DNA from: Streptantibioticus rubrisoli
GTDB lineage: Bacteria; Actinomycetota; Actinomycetes; Streptomycetales; Streptomycetaceae
Assembly: GCF_024436055.1 (NCBI RefSeq)
Contig: NZ_JANFNH010000022.1
Span: 1 to 64,000 of the forward strand
Length of the DNA stretch: 64,000 bases
Direction of reading: 5' to 3'
Positions 43,425-53,977 of this stretch are shown one piece after another. The first letter of the stretch is position 1. Each line of letters begins with the position of its first letter. The notes beneath the pieces were generated by a model. It was not told where the DNA came from. It made no database searches and saw only the letters and a list, made by a program, of their open reading frames with translations. The position numbers were made by a program, and so were the translations under genes.

Positions 43425-43429
43425 GAGCG

Positions 43430-45334
<1,905 letters not shown>

Positions 45335-45484
45335 ACTGCGGCGCTTCTCCCGGATTCGTGGATGGCGGCGCGTACGGTCCTACGCGCGCCCGCCGGGCAA
45401 CATCACGCCACGGCCTTCCCCCCATGGTACGGGGCTCGCGAGAAAAGCGTCCGCCCGGGAGATCACCAGCCGCTGCCGGGCCGC

Positions 45485-47257
45485 TCAGCGGCGGAAACCG
45501 ATGTTCTGGTAGCGGGGGGTCTGGAAGCCGAAGGCGCCCACGTTGGCGACGTCGGTGCGCTCGGCGACCAGTTCGGGCCGCTGGTAGAGCGGGATGGCGC
45601 CCGCGGCGGCCCAGATTCTGGCGTCGGCCCGCTTGGTCAGGTCGGCCGCCTTGCCGGGGTTGAGCTCGGCGCCCGCCTGGTCCAGCAGCCGGTCGATCAG
45701 GTCGGTGCCCACCCGGGCGTAGTTCTGCTGGACGACCAGCGAGCCGTCCGCACCCGGTTCCGGCTTGGCGTACAGCGGGCGGGCGTCGGTGGCCGGGAAG
45801 GCGGTGCCGGGCCAGGAGTACAGGGCCAGGTCGAAGTCGCCGGAGGCGATCTGGTCCTGGAAGAAGCTGCGGTCGGAGACCTTGGTGAGCTGGGTGCGCA
45901 CCCCGATGCCGGCCAGCATGCGCGCGATGCGGTCGCCGACCGCGCCGAGCGTGGCGTCGTGCTGCGGCAACACGAACTGCAAGGTCAGCGGATGCCCCGA
46001 CCGGTCGGTGCGCACCGTGGCGGGCTCCACGGTCTCGGTCCGCGCGACCTTGCCGCCACCCTGCGCCGTGCTGGCCGGGCGTACCTGGCCGGGGCCGGGC
46101 GCGGCGTTGTGCGCGGCGTTCGCCTTGCCGGACTGCCATCCGGCGTCGGCCAGCAGGGCCTGGGCGGTCTTCACGTCGGTGCCGCCGATCGCCGAGCTGT
46201 TGTCCTGGTAGCCGTCCTGTGACGCCAGCACCAGGTGGTTGCCGAGCGGCGCGGCGGGCAGCCCGGCCGGGCGCAGCACCTGCTGGGCGATGGCCTTGCG
46301 GTCGATCGCCCGGGCCACCGCGCGCCGTACCCGTTCGTCGGTGAGCGGACCGCTGCCGCCGTTCAGCGTCAGCTGGGTGTACGAGGCGTCGAAGGCGCGG
46401 TGCACCACGAGCCGCCGGTCCCGGGAGACCGCGCCCAGCGCCTGCGGGGCCACCTCGGCCACGTCCACCCGCCCGGCGGCCAGGGCGGCGGCCCGCCGGG
46501 CGCTGGGCACCGCGGTGAACACCAGCCGGTCCAGCTTGGCCCGCTCCCCCCACCAGCGGGCGGCGCGCACCAGCGTCACCGTGCCGCGTCTGGCGTCCAC
46601 CGACTGGACCGAGAAGGGGCCCGCGGTCACTGGGAGCGCTGCGCGGCTGCCGTCGTTGAAGGCGTCCGGGGTGCCGGTGACCTCCTTCGGGTACAGCGGG
46701 GTGAACAGCGACCGCCAGGTCGCCATGGGGCGGTTGAAGGTGACCTTGACCTCATGGGCGTCCGCGCCACGCCGTACCTCGGAGATCCGGTCGTAGCCGT
46801 CGTTGTGCGCGCTCCAGTACGCGGAGTTGGTGCCGTTCAGCGCCCTCCACTGGGCGGCGAAGTCGTCGGCGGAGATCGCCCGGCCGTCGCTCCAGACCGC
46901 CCGGGGGTTGAGCCTGTAGAGCACCACCTGCGGTGACCTGCTCACCACGGTGGCCGACTCCAGGTAGTCCGGGTCGCGTTGGGGGCGGCCGCGGCCGTCC
47001 ACGGTGAACAGGGCGGGCAGTACGGCGCCCGCGATCCGCTCGGTCTGCGGGTCGGCGGCGGACTGGAAGGTGTTCAGCGTGCCGGGTACGTCGTCCACCG
47101 CCCAGCGCAGCGTCCCACCGTCGCGCACCGCGGGCCGGGCGACGGTCGCCACGTCGACGGCGGGCGCGGCGGAGGCGCCGGAGGAGGTCGAGCAGCCGGC
47201 CGCCGCGGCGCTCACCACGGCGGCCAGGGCGATGGTTCCGACGACGGTGCGGGACAT
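45485..47257 (-). CDS. Orphan peptide-binding lipoprotein, SBP family 5
   Basis: Solute-binding lipoprotein of 590 aa with signal peptide ending in AAAAGCSTSSG. Family 5 features are GTLRWAVDDVPGTLNTF, AVWSDGRAISADDFAAQWRALNG, VTAGPFSVQSVDARRGTV and VRRAVARAIDRKAIAQQ. It has no adjacent permease or ATPase, so it may use a cluster in this window or elsewhere, or act in sensing. I chose ATG 47257, which has GGAGG 8 nt upstream; GTG 47266 is too close to that site. It is more distant in sequence from the three cluster binding proteins than clusters 2 and 3 are from each other. Confidence 0.9.
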   Translation of the reverse strand: MSRTVVGTIALAAVVSAAAAGCSTSSGASAAPAVDVATVARPAVRDGGTLRWAVDDVPGTLNTFQSAADPQTERIAGAVLPALFTVDGRGRPQRDPDYLESATVVSRSPQVVLYRLNPRAVWSDGRAISADDFAAQWRALNGTNSAYWSAHNDGYDRISEVRRGADAHEVKVTFNRPMATWRSLFTPLYPKEVTGTPDAFNDGSRAALPVTAGPFSVQSVDARRGTVTLVRAARWWGERAKLDRLVFTAVPSARRAAALAAGRVDVAEVAPQALGAVSRDRRLVVHRAFDASYTQLTLNGGSGPLTDERVRRAVARAIDRKAIAQQVLRPAGLPAAPLGNHLVLASQDGYQDNSSAIGGTDVKTAQALLADAGWQSGKANAAHNAAPGPGQVRPASTAQGGGKVARTETVEPATVRTDRSGHPLTLQFVLPQHDATLGAVGDRIARMLAGIGVRTQLTKVSDRSFFQDQIASGDFDLALYSWPGTAFPATDARPLYAKPEPGADGSLVVQQNYARVGTDLIDRLLDQAGAELNPGKAADLTKRADARIWAAAGAIPLYQRPELVAERTDVANVGAFGFQTPRYQNIGFRR

Positions 47258-47527
47258 CGTGGCCACCTCCGGGGGACTCCCGAGCGCTTATCTCGTTTGC
47301 CGCTTATCGCACCCACTGAAGGTGATGGCCCGCGGACAGCCGGTCCGACACGGCGTCGCGGGCGGCCAAGGCCACCTGTGTGGACTAAGACGCCTCGCAG
47401 ATCGCCTGCCACCCGTCGCGGGAAAACACAAGACCCCGCCGGAGCGGATACCGTCTTCACAAGCGCGCCTGTGACGCGCGACACTTTCTGGGGCAACCCG
47501 CGCGAACGCGCAACGGAGGTGCTGGCC

Positions 47528-47833
47528 ATGTCCCTGCAGGACGAGCTCACTGCCACCCAGCGGCGCCTGGACGAACTCGACCGCTGCCTGACCACGCTGG
47601 AGCAGCACGTCGGGCAGAGCGTCGACATGCGGCGGGTCCGGGTGGACGCCAACCATCTGCGCGAGGACCTTGCGCTGCTGCGGGAGAGCACTCCCGGCGC
47701 CAAGGCCGGGCCGTCCGGCCAGCAGAAGGCGGCCCAGCAGATGATCACCGTGCCGGACGCCCCGTACGACCCCAACCTGTGGAAGGACTCCGACGACGAG
47801 GGTCTGGGCGCCCGCGACCGCCACGCCCCCTGA
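47528..47833 (+). CDS. Small coiled-coil protein of unknown function
   Basis: A 101-aa cytoplasmic protein. Residues 1-60 (LQDELTATQRRLDELDRCLTTLEQHV) have heptad periodicity and probably form a coiled coil. The C-terminus contains ITVPDAPYDPNLWKD and is acidic. The ATG at 47528 has GGAGG 8 nt upstream. It stands 57 bp before the succinate dehydrogenase anchor gene and diverges from the orphan binding protein. Conserved in Streptomyces as far as I recall; no function can be given. Confidence 0.83.
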   Translation: MSLQDELTATQRRLDELDRCLTTLEQHVGQSVDMRRVRVDANHLREDLALLRESTPGAKAGPSGQQKAAQQMITVPDAPYDPNLWKDSDDEGLGARDRHAP

Positions 47834-47890
47834 GTCCGCCCGCAAGCACGGCGAACCCGGTAAGCCACCCCTCTCGCCGGAGGCGACCCG

Positions 47891-48712
47891 TTGGCCACGA
47901 CCGAGACAGCAGGACCCTCATCAGGCGGCGTGCACGCCCCCGGGCGTGCCGCGATCGCCGCGCGGCAGCTGCGCACCGACCGCTGGTGGCTGGCGCCCGC
48001 CGTCACCGTCACCGTGTTGACGGTGTTCGTCGTCTATTCGACCTGGCGGGCGTTCGCCAACGCCGACTACTACGCCGCGCCGTATGTCTCCCCGTTCTAT
48101 TCCCCCTGCATCGCCACCAACTGCGTGAACATGAAGGGGGGTGCGGATCTGCAGATCTTCGGGCCGTGGTGGGGGCTTTCGCCCGCGCTGCTGGTGCTGA
48201 TCTTCCCGCTGGGATTCCGGTTGACCTGCTACTACTACCGCAAGGCGTACTACCGGGGTTTCTGGGCCGCGCCGCCCGCCTGCGCGGTGGCCGAGCCGCA
48301 CCGGAAGTACACCGGGGAGACGCGTTTTCCGCTGATCCTGCAGAACGTGCACCGCTACTTCTTCTACTTCGCGCTGCCCTTCGCGGTGATCCTCACCTAC
48401 GACGCGGCGCTCGGGTTCCGGGACGCGGCCGGGCACTGGGGCCATATGGGTCTGGGCACCCTGGTGTTGCTGGTGAACATCGTGTTGATCTGGGTCTACA
48501 CCCTGTCCTGCCATTCGTGCCGGCACATTGTCGGCGGGCGGTTGAAGAACTTCTCCAAACATCCGGTGCGTTACCGGATGTGGACCTGGGTTGGACGGAT
48601 GAACGCCCATCACATGGCTTTCGCCTGGGCCTCGTTGGTGATGGTGGCACTGGCCGATCTGTATGTGTACCTGGTGGCCAGTGGTGCGTTCGCCGATCCG
48701 AAGTTCTTCTGA
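47891..48712 (+). CDS. Sdh1-type succinate dehydrogenase membrane anchor
   Basis: Membrane subunit of 273 aa with about five helices, equal in length to mycobacterial Rv0249c of the Sdh1 complex. The helices include WWLAPAVTVTVLTVFVVYSTW and LSPALLVLIFPLGFRLTCYYYRKAYYRGFW. His-rich and Cys pairs (ENVHRYFFYFALP-type segment, TLSCHSCRH and NAHHMAF) are features of this anchor type, which in mycobacteria was reported as heme-free. Two further Cys lie outside (SPCIATNCVNM). It starts at TTG 47891 behind GGAGG, followed by the flavoprotein gene. It transfers electrons to menaquinone in the respiratory chain. Confidence 0.88.
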   Translation: MATTETAGPSSGGVHAPGRAAIAARQLRTDRWWLAPAVTVTVLTVFVVYSTWRAFANADYYAAPYVSPFYSPCIATNCVNMKGGADLQIFGPWWGLSPALLVLIFPLGFRLTCYYYRKAYYRGFWAAPPACAVAEPHRKYTGETRFPLILQNVHRYFFYFALPFAVILTYDAALGFRDAAGHWGHMGLGTLVLLVNIVLIWVYTLSCHSCRHIVGGRLKNFSKHPVRYRMWTWVGRMNAHHMAFAWASLVMVALADLYVYLVASGAFADPKFF

Positions 48713-48759
48713 CGGGGACAGTAAGTCGCCGAAAACCAGCGAAGGGGATGCGGCAGCAC

Positions 48760-50694
48760 ATGACGCAAGTCGAGCGGCACACCTATGACGTGGTGGTGGT
48801 CGGCGCGGGCGGAGCGGGGCTGCGGGCCGCCATCGAGGCCCGGGAACAGGGCCTGCGCACCGCCGTGATCTGCAAGTCACTGTTCGGCAAGGCGCACACG
48901 GTGATGGCCGAGGGCGGAATCGCCGCCAGCATGGGCAACGCCAACCCGCGGGACAACTGGCAGGTGCACTTCCGGGACACCATGCGGGGCGGGAAGTTCC
49001 TCAACAACTGGCGGATGGCCGAGCTGCACGCCAGGGAAGCACCGGACCGGGTATGGGAGTTGGAGACCTGGGGCGCGCTGTTCGACCGTACGAAGGACGG
49101 CCGGATCTCCCAGCGCAATTTCGGCGGCCATGAGTATGCCCGGCTGGCGCACGTCGGTGACCGCACCGGGCTGGAACTCATCCGCACCCTCCAGCAGCGG
49201 ATCGTCGCCCTGCAACAGGAGGACCACGAACGCAGCGGCGACTACGAGGACCGGCTGCGGGTCTTCCAGGAATGCACCGTCACCCGGGTGTTGAAGGACG
49301 GCGCGCGGGTTTCCGGGGTGTTCGGCTATGTGCGGGAGTCCGGGCGCTTCTTCGTCATCGAGGCGCCCGCCGTCGTACTGGCCACCGGTGGCATCGGCAA
49401 GTCCTTCAAGGTGACCTCCAATTCCTGGGAGTACACCGGCGACGGGCACGCGCTGGCGCTGCTGGCGGGGGCGCCGCTGATCAACATGGAGTTCGTGCAG
49501 TTCCATCCGACCGGCATGGTATGGCCGCCGTCCGTGAAGGGAATCCTGGTCACCGAATCGGTGCGCGGTGACGGCGGGGTGCTGCGCAACAGCGACGGCA
49601 AGCGCTTCATGTTCGACTACATTCCGGATGTCTTCAAGGAGAAGTACGCGCAGAGCGAGCAGGAGGCGGACGGCTGGTACGCCGACCCGGACAACCACCG
49701 CCGCCCACCGGAGCTGCTGCCCCGCGACGAGGTGGCCCGGGCGATCAACTCCGAGGTGAAGGCGGGGCGTTGCTCACCGCACGGCGGAGTGTTCCTGGAC
49801 GTGTCGACCCGGCTGCCCGCCGAGGAGATCAGGCGGCGGCTGCCGTCCATGCACCACCAGTTCAAGGAACTGGCCGATGTCGACATCACCGCCGAGCCCA
49901 TGGAGGTCGGACCGACCTGCCACTACGTGATGGGCGGGGTCGAGGTCGATCCGGACAGCGCCGCCGCGACCGGGGTGCCCGGGCTGTTCGCGGCGGGCGA
50001 GGTCGCGGGCGGAATGCACGGCTCCAACCGGCTGGGCGGCAACTCCCTCTCCGATCTGCTGGTCTTCGGCCGCCGGGCCGGGCTGCACGCCGCCGAGTAC
50101 GCCGCGGAGCTGGGCACCGACGACCGCCCCCGGGTCTCCGCCGAGCAGGTGGACACCGCCGCGGCCGAGGTGCTGCGCCCGTTCAGCGTCGAGGGCGGCG
50201 AGCCGGAGAGCCGTACGGAGAACCCGTACGCGCTGCACCAGGAGCTGCAGCAGACCATGAACGACCTGGTCGGCATCATCCGGCGGGCCAGCGAGATGAC
50301 CGAGGCGCTGCGCCGCCTCGCCGATCTGCGGCAGCGGTCCCGGCGGGCCGCGGTCGAGGGGCACCGGCAGTTCAACCCCGGCTGGCACCTGGCGATCGAC
50401 CTGCGCAACATGCTGCTGGTGAGCGAGTGCGTGGCGCGCGCCGCGCTGGAGCGCACCGAAAGCCGTGGCGGCCACACCCGCGACGACTACCCGGAGATGG
50501 ACCGCCGCTGGCGCAAGACCAATCTGGTCTGCGAACTCGCCAGCGGTGACGGCGAGCTGGCGGCGGTCGATCCCGCCGACGGCCAGATCAGACTCACCCG
50601 ACGCGACATGCCGCCGATCCGCGGCGATCTGCTCGCCCTCTTCGGCAAGGACGAGTTGCTCAAGTACCTCACGGACGAGGAGCTCGACACATGA
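48760..50694 (+). CDS. sdhA: Succinate dehydrogenase/fumarate reductase flavoprotein subunit
   Basis: Catalytic subunit of 644 aa oxidising succinate to fumarate. The FAD Rossmann motif is VVVGAGGAGLRAA, and the His of KAHTVMAEGG is in the covalent-flavin position. The active-site Arg/His region includes NMEFVQFHPTGM, VRGDGGVLRN and GPTCHYVMGG, and AAGEVAGGMHGSNRLGGNSL closes the FAD fold. I chose ATG 48760 (MTQVERHTYD), as in relatives; ATG 48748 is in frame. It is the second gene of the operon and overlaps sdhB by 4 bp. Confidence 0.96.
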   Translation: MTQVERHTYDVVVVGAGGAGLRAAIEAREQGLRTAVICKSLFGKAHTVMAEGGIAASMGNANPRDNWQVHFRDTMRGGKFLNNWRMAELHAREAPDRVWELETWGALFDRTKDGRISQRNFGGHEYARLAHVGDRTGLELIRTLQQRIVALQQEDHERSGDYEDRLRVFQECTVTRVLKDGARVSGVFGYVRESGRFFVIEAPAVVLATGGIGKSFKVTSNSWEYTGDGHALALLAGAPLINMEFVQFHPTGMVWPPSVKGILVTESVRGDGGVLRNSDGKRFMFDYIPDVFKEKYAQSEQEADGWYADPDNHRRPPELLPRDEVARAINSEVKAGRCSPHGGVFLDVSTRLPAEEIRRRLPSMHHQFKELADVDITAEPMEVGPTCHYVMGGVEVDPDSAAATGVPGLFAAGEVAGGMHGSNRLGGNSLSDLLVFGRRAGLHAAEYAAELGTDDRPRVSAEQVDTAAAEVLRPFSVEGGEPESRTENPYALHQELQQTMNDLVGIIRRASEMTEALRRLADLRQRSRRAAVEGHRQFNPGWHLAIDLRNMLLVSECVARAALERTESRGGHTRDDYPEMDRRWRKTNLVCELASGDGELAAVDPADGQIRLTRRDMPPIRGDLLALFGKDELLKYLTDEELDT

Positions 50695-51485
50695 GCGCTG
50701 CGCCTGGCCCGAAGGCCAACGGTTCCGCCTACACCGCCCGTTTCAGGGTGTGGCGCGGCGACGCGGACGGCGGCGAGTTGCGGGACTTCGACGTCGAGGT
50801 GCACGAGGGCGAGGTCGTCCTCGACATCATCCACCGGTTGCAGGCCACCCAGGCCAACGATCTGGCGGTGCGCTGGAACTGCAAGGCGGGCAAGTGCGGT
50901 TCGTGCAGCGCGGAGATCAACGGAAGGCCGCGGCTGATGTGCATGACCCGGATGTCGGTGTTCGCACCGGACGAGACGGTGACCGTGACGCCGATGCGGG
51001 CCTTTCCCGTGGTGCGCGACCTGGTGACCGATGTGTCGTTCAACTACACCAAGGCCAGGGAGATTCCGTCGTTCGTCCCGCCGCCCGGTCTGCGCGCCGG
51101 GGAGTACCGGATGCGGCAGGAGGACGTGGGGCGGTCACAGGAGTTCCGCAAGTGCATCGAGTGCTTCCTGTGCCAGAACACCTGCCATGTGGTGCGGGAC
51201 CACGAGGAGAACAAGCAGGCGTTCGCCGGGCCGCGCTTCCTGATGCGGATCGCCGAACTGGACATGCATCCACTGGACTCGGCCGAGGAGTCGGGCCTGG
51301 ACCGCAAGTCCGCGGCGCAGGAGGAGCACGGGCTCGGCTACTGCAACATCACCAAGTGCTGTACGGAAGTGTGCCCGGAGAACATCAAGATCACCGACAA
51401 CGCGCTGATTCCGCTCAAGGAACGGGCCGTTGACCGCAAGTACGACCCGTTGGTGTGGCTCGGCAACAAGATCAGACGGCGCTGA
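50691..51485 (+). CDS. sdhB: Succinate dehydrogenase/fumarate reductase iron-sulfur subunit
   Basis: Electron-transfer subunit of 264 aa. The [2Fe-2S] site is CKAGKCGSCSAEINGRP with a later Cys in LMCM. The [4Fe-4S] and third-cluster sites are CIECFLCQNTC and CNITKCCTEVCPENI. It passes electrons from the flavoprotein to the membrane anchor. The ATG overlaps the sdhA stop (ATGA). It ends 50 bp from the convergent phosphatase gene, with a palindrome between them. Confidence 0.96.
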   Translation: MSAAPGPKANGSAYTARFRVWRGDADGGELRDFDVEVHEGEVVLDIIHRLQATQANDLAVRWNCKAGKCGSCSAEINGRPRLMCMTRMSVFAPDETVTVTPMRAFPVVRDLVTDVSFNYTKAREIPSFVPPPGLRAGEYRMRQEDVGRSQEFRKCIECFLCQNTCHVVRDHEENKQAFAGPRFLMRIAELDMHPLDSAEESGLDRKSAAQEEHGLGYCNITKCCTEVCPENIKITDNALIPLKERAVDRKYDPLVWLGNKIRRR

Positions 51486-51507
51486 AAGAGGTCCCTGAAA
51501 AAGGTCC

Positions 51508-51523
51508 GGGGGCGTACGCCCCC
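51508..51523. terminator. GC palindrome between sdhB and the convergent phosphatase gene
   Basis: GGGGGCGTACGCCCCC is a perfect 16-bp palindrome 22 bp after sdhB and 12 bp from the other stop. It can fold with a small central loop and probably acts in both directions. Confidence 0.55.
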
Positions 51524-51535
51524 AGAAATGGGGCC

Positions 51536-53749
51536 TCAGTACATGCTCAGCAGCGCCTCCGCCAGGTCCGCGCCGTGGGACTGGCCGTCCGGCAGCCCCA
51601 GTTCGAACCAGACTGTCTTGCCGCGCGGCGTCCTCCTGCTGCCCCAGCTCTCGCTGAGCATGCTGACGAGCTGCAGCCCGCGCCCGCCCTCGTCGGTGTC
51701 GCGGGCCCGCCGCCGCCTCGGCTGGACGAGGTCGGAGTCCCACACCTCGCACACCAGCGTGCGGTCCAGCAGCAGCCGCAGCCGTATGTCCCCCCTGCCG
51801 TGCCGTAGCGCGTTGGTGACCAGCTCGCTGACCAGCAGCTCCGTGGTGTCCACGAGCTCGCCGAGCCCCCAGGCCTCCAGCCGCGCCCGGGTCAGCTCCC
51901 GGGCCTGGGCCACCGACTGGCCCTGCGGCGGCAGCGTCCAGTCGCCGACCGCGTCGTCCGGCAGGCCCCGAACCCTGGCCATCAACAGCGCCACGTCGTC
52001 CTCGCCGTGGTGGGTGTCCAGGCTGGTCAGTACGTGGTCGCAGGCGTCCTCCAGCGGTAGCGCGGCGGTGCTCAGGGCGCGCCGGAAGGCCTCCAGGCCC
52101 TCGTCCAGGGAGTGGTGGCGGGACTCCACCAGTCCGTCGGTGTAGAGGGCGAGCAGCGCGCCGTCGGGGAGTTCGACGTCCACCTCCTCGAACGGCTCGC
52201 CGCCGACGCCCAGCGGTATGCCGTGGGGCACGTCGAGCATCAGCGCCGGGTCGCCCGGCTGCACGATGACCGGCGGCAGATGGCCCGCGTTGGCGATGGT
52301 GCAGCGCCGGGTGACCGCGTCGTAGACCGCGTAGACGCAGGTCGCCAGGTACACCTCGGCCAGGTCCTCGGCGTCCCGGTCCTTGGCGCGGCGGCTGCGG
52401 CCGCCGCTGGGGTCGGACAGGCCGCGGGCGATCTCGTCCAACTGGCTGAGCACTTCGGCCGGTTCGAGGTCGAGCAGCGCCAAGGTGCGTACCGCGGTGC
52501 GCAGTTCGCCCATCGCGACGGCGGCCCGAAGCCCGCGGCCCATCACGTCGCCGACCACCAACGCGGTGCGGTGTCCGGGGAGTTCGATGACGTCGAACCA
52601 GTCGCCGCCGACCTCGGCCGCGGCGTTGCCGGGCAGGTAGCGGCAGGCGATGTCGAGACCGGCGGCCTCCGGGTTGCCCGGCGGCAGCAGGCTGCGCTGC
52701 AGCAGCAGCGCTCGCTCGTGCTCGCGCCGGTAGAGCCGGGCGTTGTCGATGCACACGGCGGCCCGGGCGACGAGTTCCCCGGCCAGCGCCCGGTCGCGCT
52801 CGCCGAACGGTTCGCTGCCCTTGGCGCGGGAGAAGTGCACCAGCCCGAGCACGGTGTCCCGGGCGACCATCGGCACCACCAGGGTGGACTGGACGACGGC
52901 GGGCAACTCGCCCCGGTCCGGGTCGGGTTCGGCGACCTCGTCGGCCGCGGAGCCGCCGCCGCTGACCCCGAGGACCTGGATCTGCGCGGTGCGCAGCGCC
53001 TTGGCCCCGGGCGAGGTGAACGGGTATCGGTGCACCGCGCCCACGCTCACCGAGCCCTTCTCGACGCCCAGCGAGTCGGGCCCGCCGGATACCGCGCTGG
53101 CGCCCGCGACCCTGCGTACGTCCGCGCTGCCGTCGGAGCTGCCGACCGGGTCCTCGTCGCCGGTGAGCAGCGCCTGGTAGAGGTCGACGGCGGCCAGGTC
53201 GCAGAAGTGCGGTACGGCCACGTCCAGCAGTTGCCTTGCGGTGGTCTCCAGATCGAGGGAGTTGCCGATGCGGGTGCCCGCCTCGTTCAGCAGGGCCAGG
53301 TCGCGCCGGGTGTGCGCGGCCTCCCGTTCTGCGCGCTGACGGGTCGTCACATCGGTTGCCACGCCCGCCACTCCGGACGGGCGGCCGCTCGGGTCCGTGA
53401 GCCGGTACAGGGAGATCGCCCAGCGGCGGCGGCCGGGGGTGCCGGGGGTGGTGCCGACGACCTGCATGTCGACCACCGGTTCGCCGGTGTCCAGGACCTG
53501 GCGCAGCGCGGCGGTGAGGCGGTCGGCCTCGACCCGGGGCAGGAAGTCGTGCGGGGTGCGGCCGGGGTAGTCCTGCGCGGGCTTGCCGTACACGTGCGCG
53601 AAGCGCTCGTTGACGCGGATCAGTCTGAGGTCGGTGTCGGCGAGGAAAAGCCCCATCGGAGATTGGCCGAAAATCGCCTCGAACGCGGCCAGGGAGGCGT
53701 CCCGCTCCCGGTCGCGCTCAAGGCCCCGGGGACTTGGCAGTTCAGCCAT
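51536..53749 (-). CDS. PAS-GAF-SpoIIE phosphatase with HATPase domain (737 aa)
   Basis: Multi-domain serine/threonine phosphatase of the PP2C/SpoIIE type. Order: PAS (about 20-125, LAAFEAIFGQSPMGLFLAD), GAF-like (about 155-350), SpoIIE (about 365-590), HATPase (about 600-737). SpoIIE metal Asp residues are in GGDWFDVIEL, VVGDVMGRG, YTDGLVES and EDDVALLMA. The HATPase box has ELVTNALRHG and DEGGRGLQL, the anti-sigma kinase type. It may dephosphorylate anti-sigma antagonists and may phosphorylate them through the HATPase, linking stress or development sigma factors to signals read by PAS and GAF. No partner anti-anti-sigma gene is adjacent. Confidence 0.93.
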   Translation of the reverse strand: MAELPSPRGLERDRERDASLAAFEAIFGQSPMGLFLADTDLRLIRVNERFAHVYGKPAQDYPGRTPHDFLPRVEADRLTAALRQVLDTGEPVVDMQVVGTTPGTPGRRRWAISLYRLTDPSGRPSGVAGVATDVTTRQRAEREAAHTRRDLALLNEAGTRIGNSLDLETTARQLLDVAVPHFCDLAAVDLYQALLTGDEDPVGSSDGSADVRRVAGASAVSGGPDSLGVEKGSVSVGAVHRYPFTSPGAKALRTAQIQVLGVSGGGSAADEVAEPDPDRGELPAVVQSTLVVPMVARDTVLGLVHFSRAKGSEPFGERDRALAGELVARAAVCIDNARLYRREHERALLLQRSLLPPGNPEAAGLDIACRYLPGNAAAEVGGDWFDVIELPGHRTALVVGDVMGRGLRAAVAMGELRTAVRTLALLDLEPAEVLSQLDEIARGLSDPSGGRSRRAKDRDAEDLAEVYLATCVYAVYDAVTRRCTIANAGHLPPVIVQPGDPALMLDVPHGIPLGVGGEPFEEVDVELPDGALLALYTDGLVESRHHSLDEGLEAFRRALSTAALPLEDACDHVLTSLDTHHGEDDVALLMARVRGLPDDAVGDWTLPPQGQSVAQARELTRARLEAWGLGELVDTTELLVSELVTNALRHGRGDIRLRLLLDRTLVCEVWDSDLVQPRRRRARDTDEGGRGLQLVSMLSESWGSRRTPRGKTVWFELGLPDGQSHGADLAEALLSMY

Positions 53750-53977
53750 GGTCGGCCCCCGAGGGGTGCTGGCCTTCTCCGTGCGAAGCGGCGGAGCAGG
53801 ATCCGCCGGAACGTATGCAGCGCAAGACCCCTCCAGTTATTCAGTACTCCCGGACCGGCCGCTGCCCAGTGTTCAGGGTATTGGGCACCACTGAAGTATT
53901 GAGCACCGGCGGCACCGGGCACACGGTCTTGTCGATCACAGCATCATTTCGGCTTCAACGAGGCAACTTTCCCGAGG

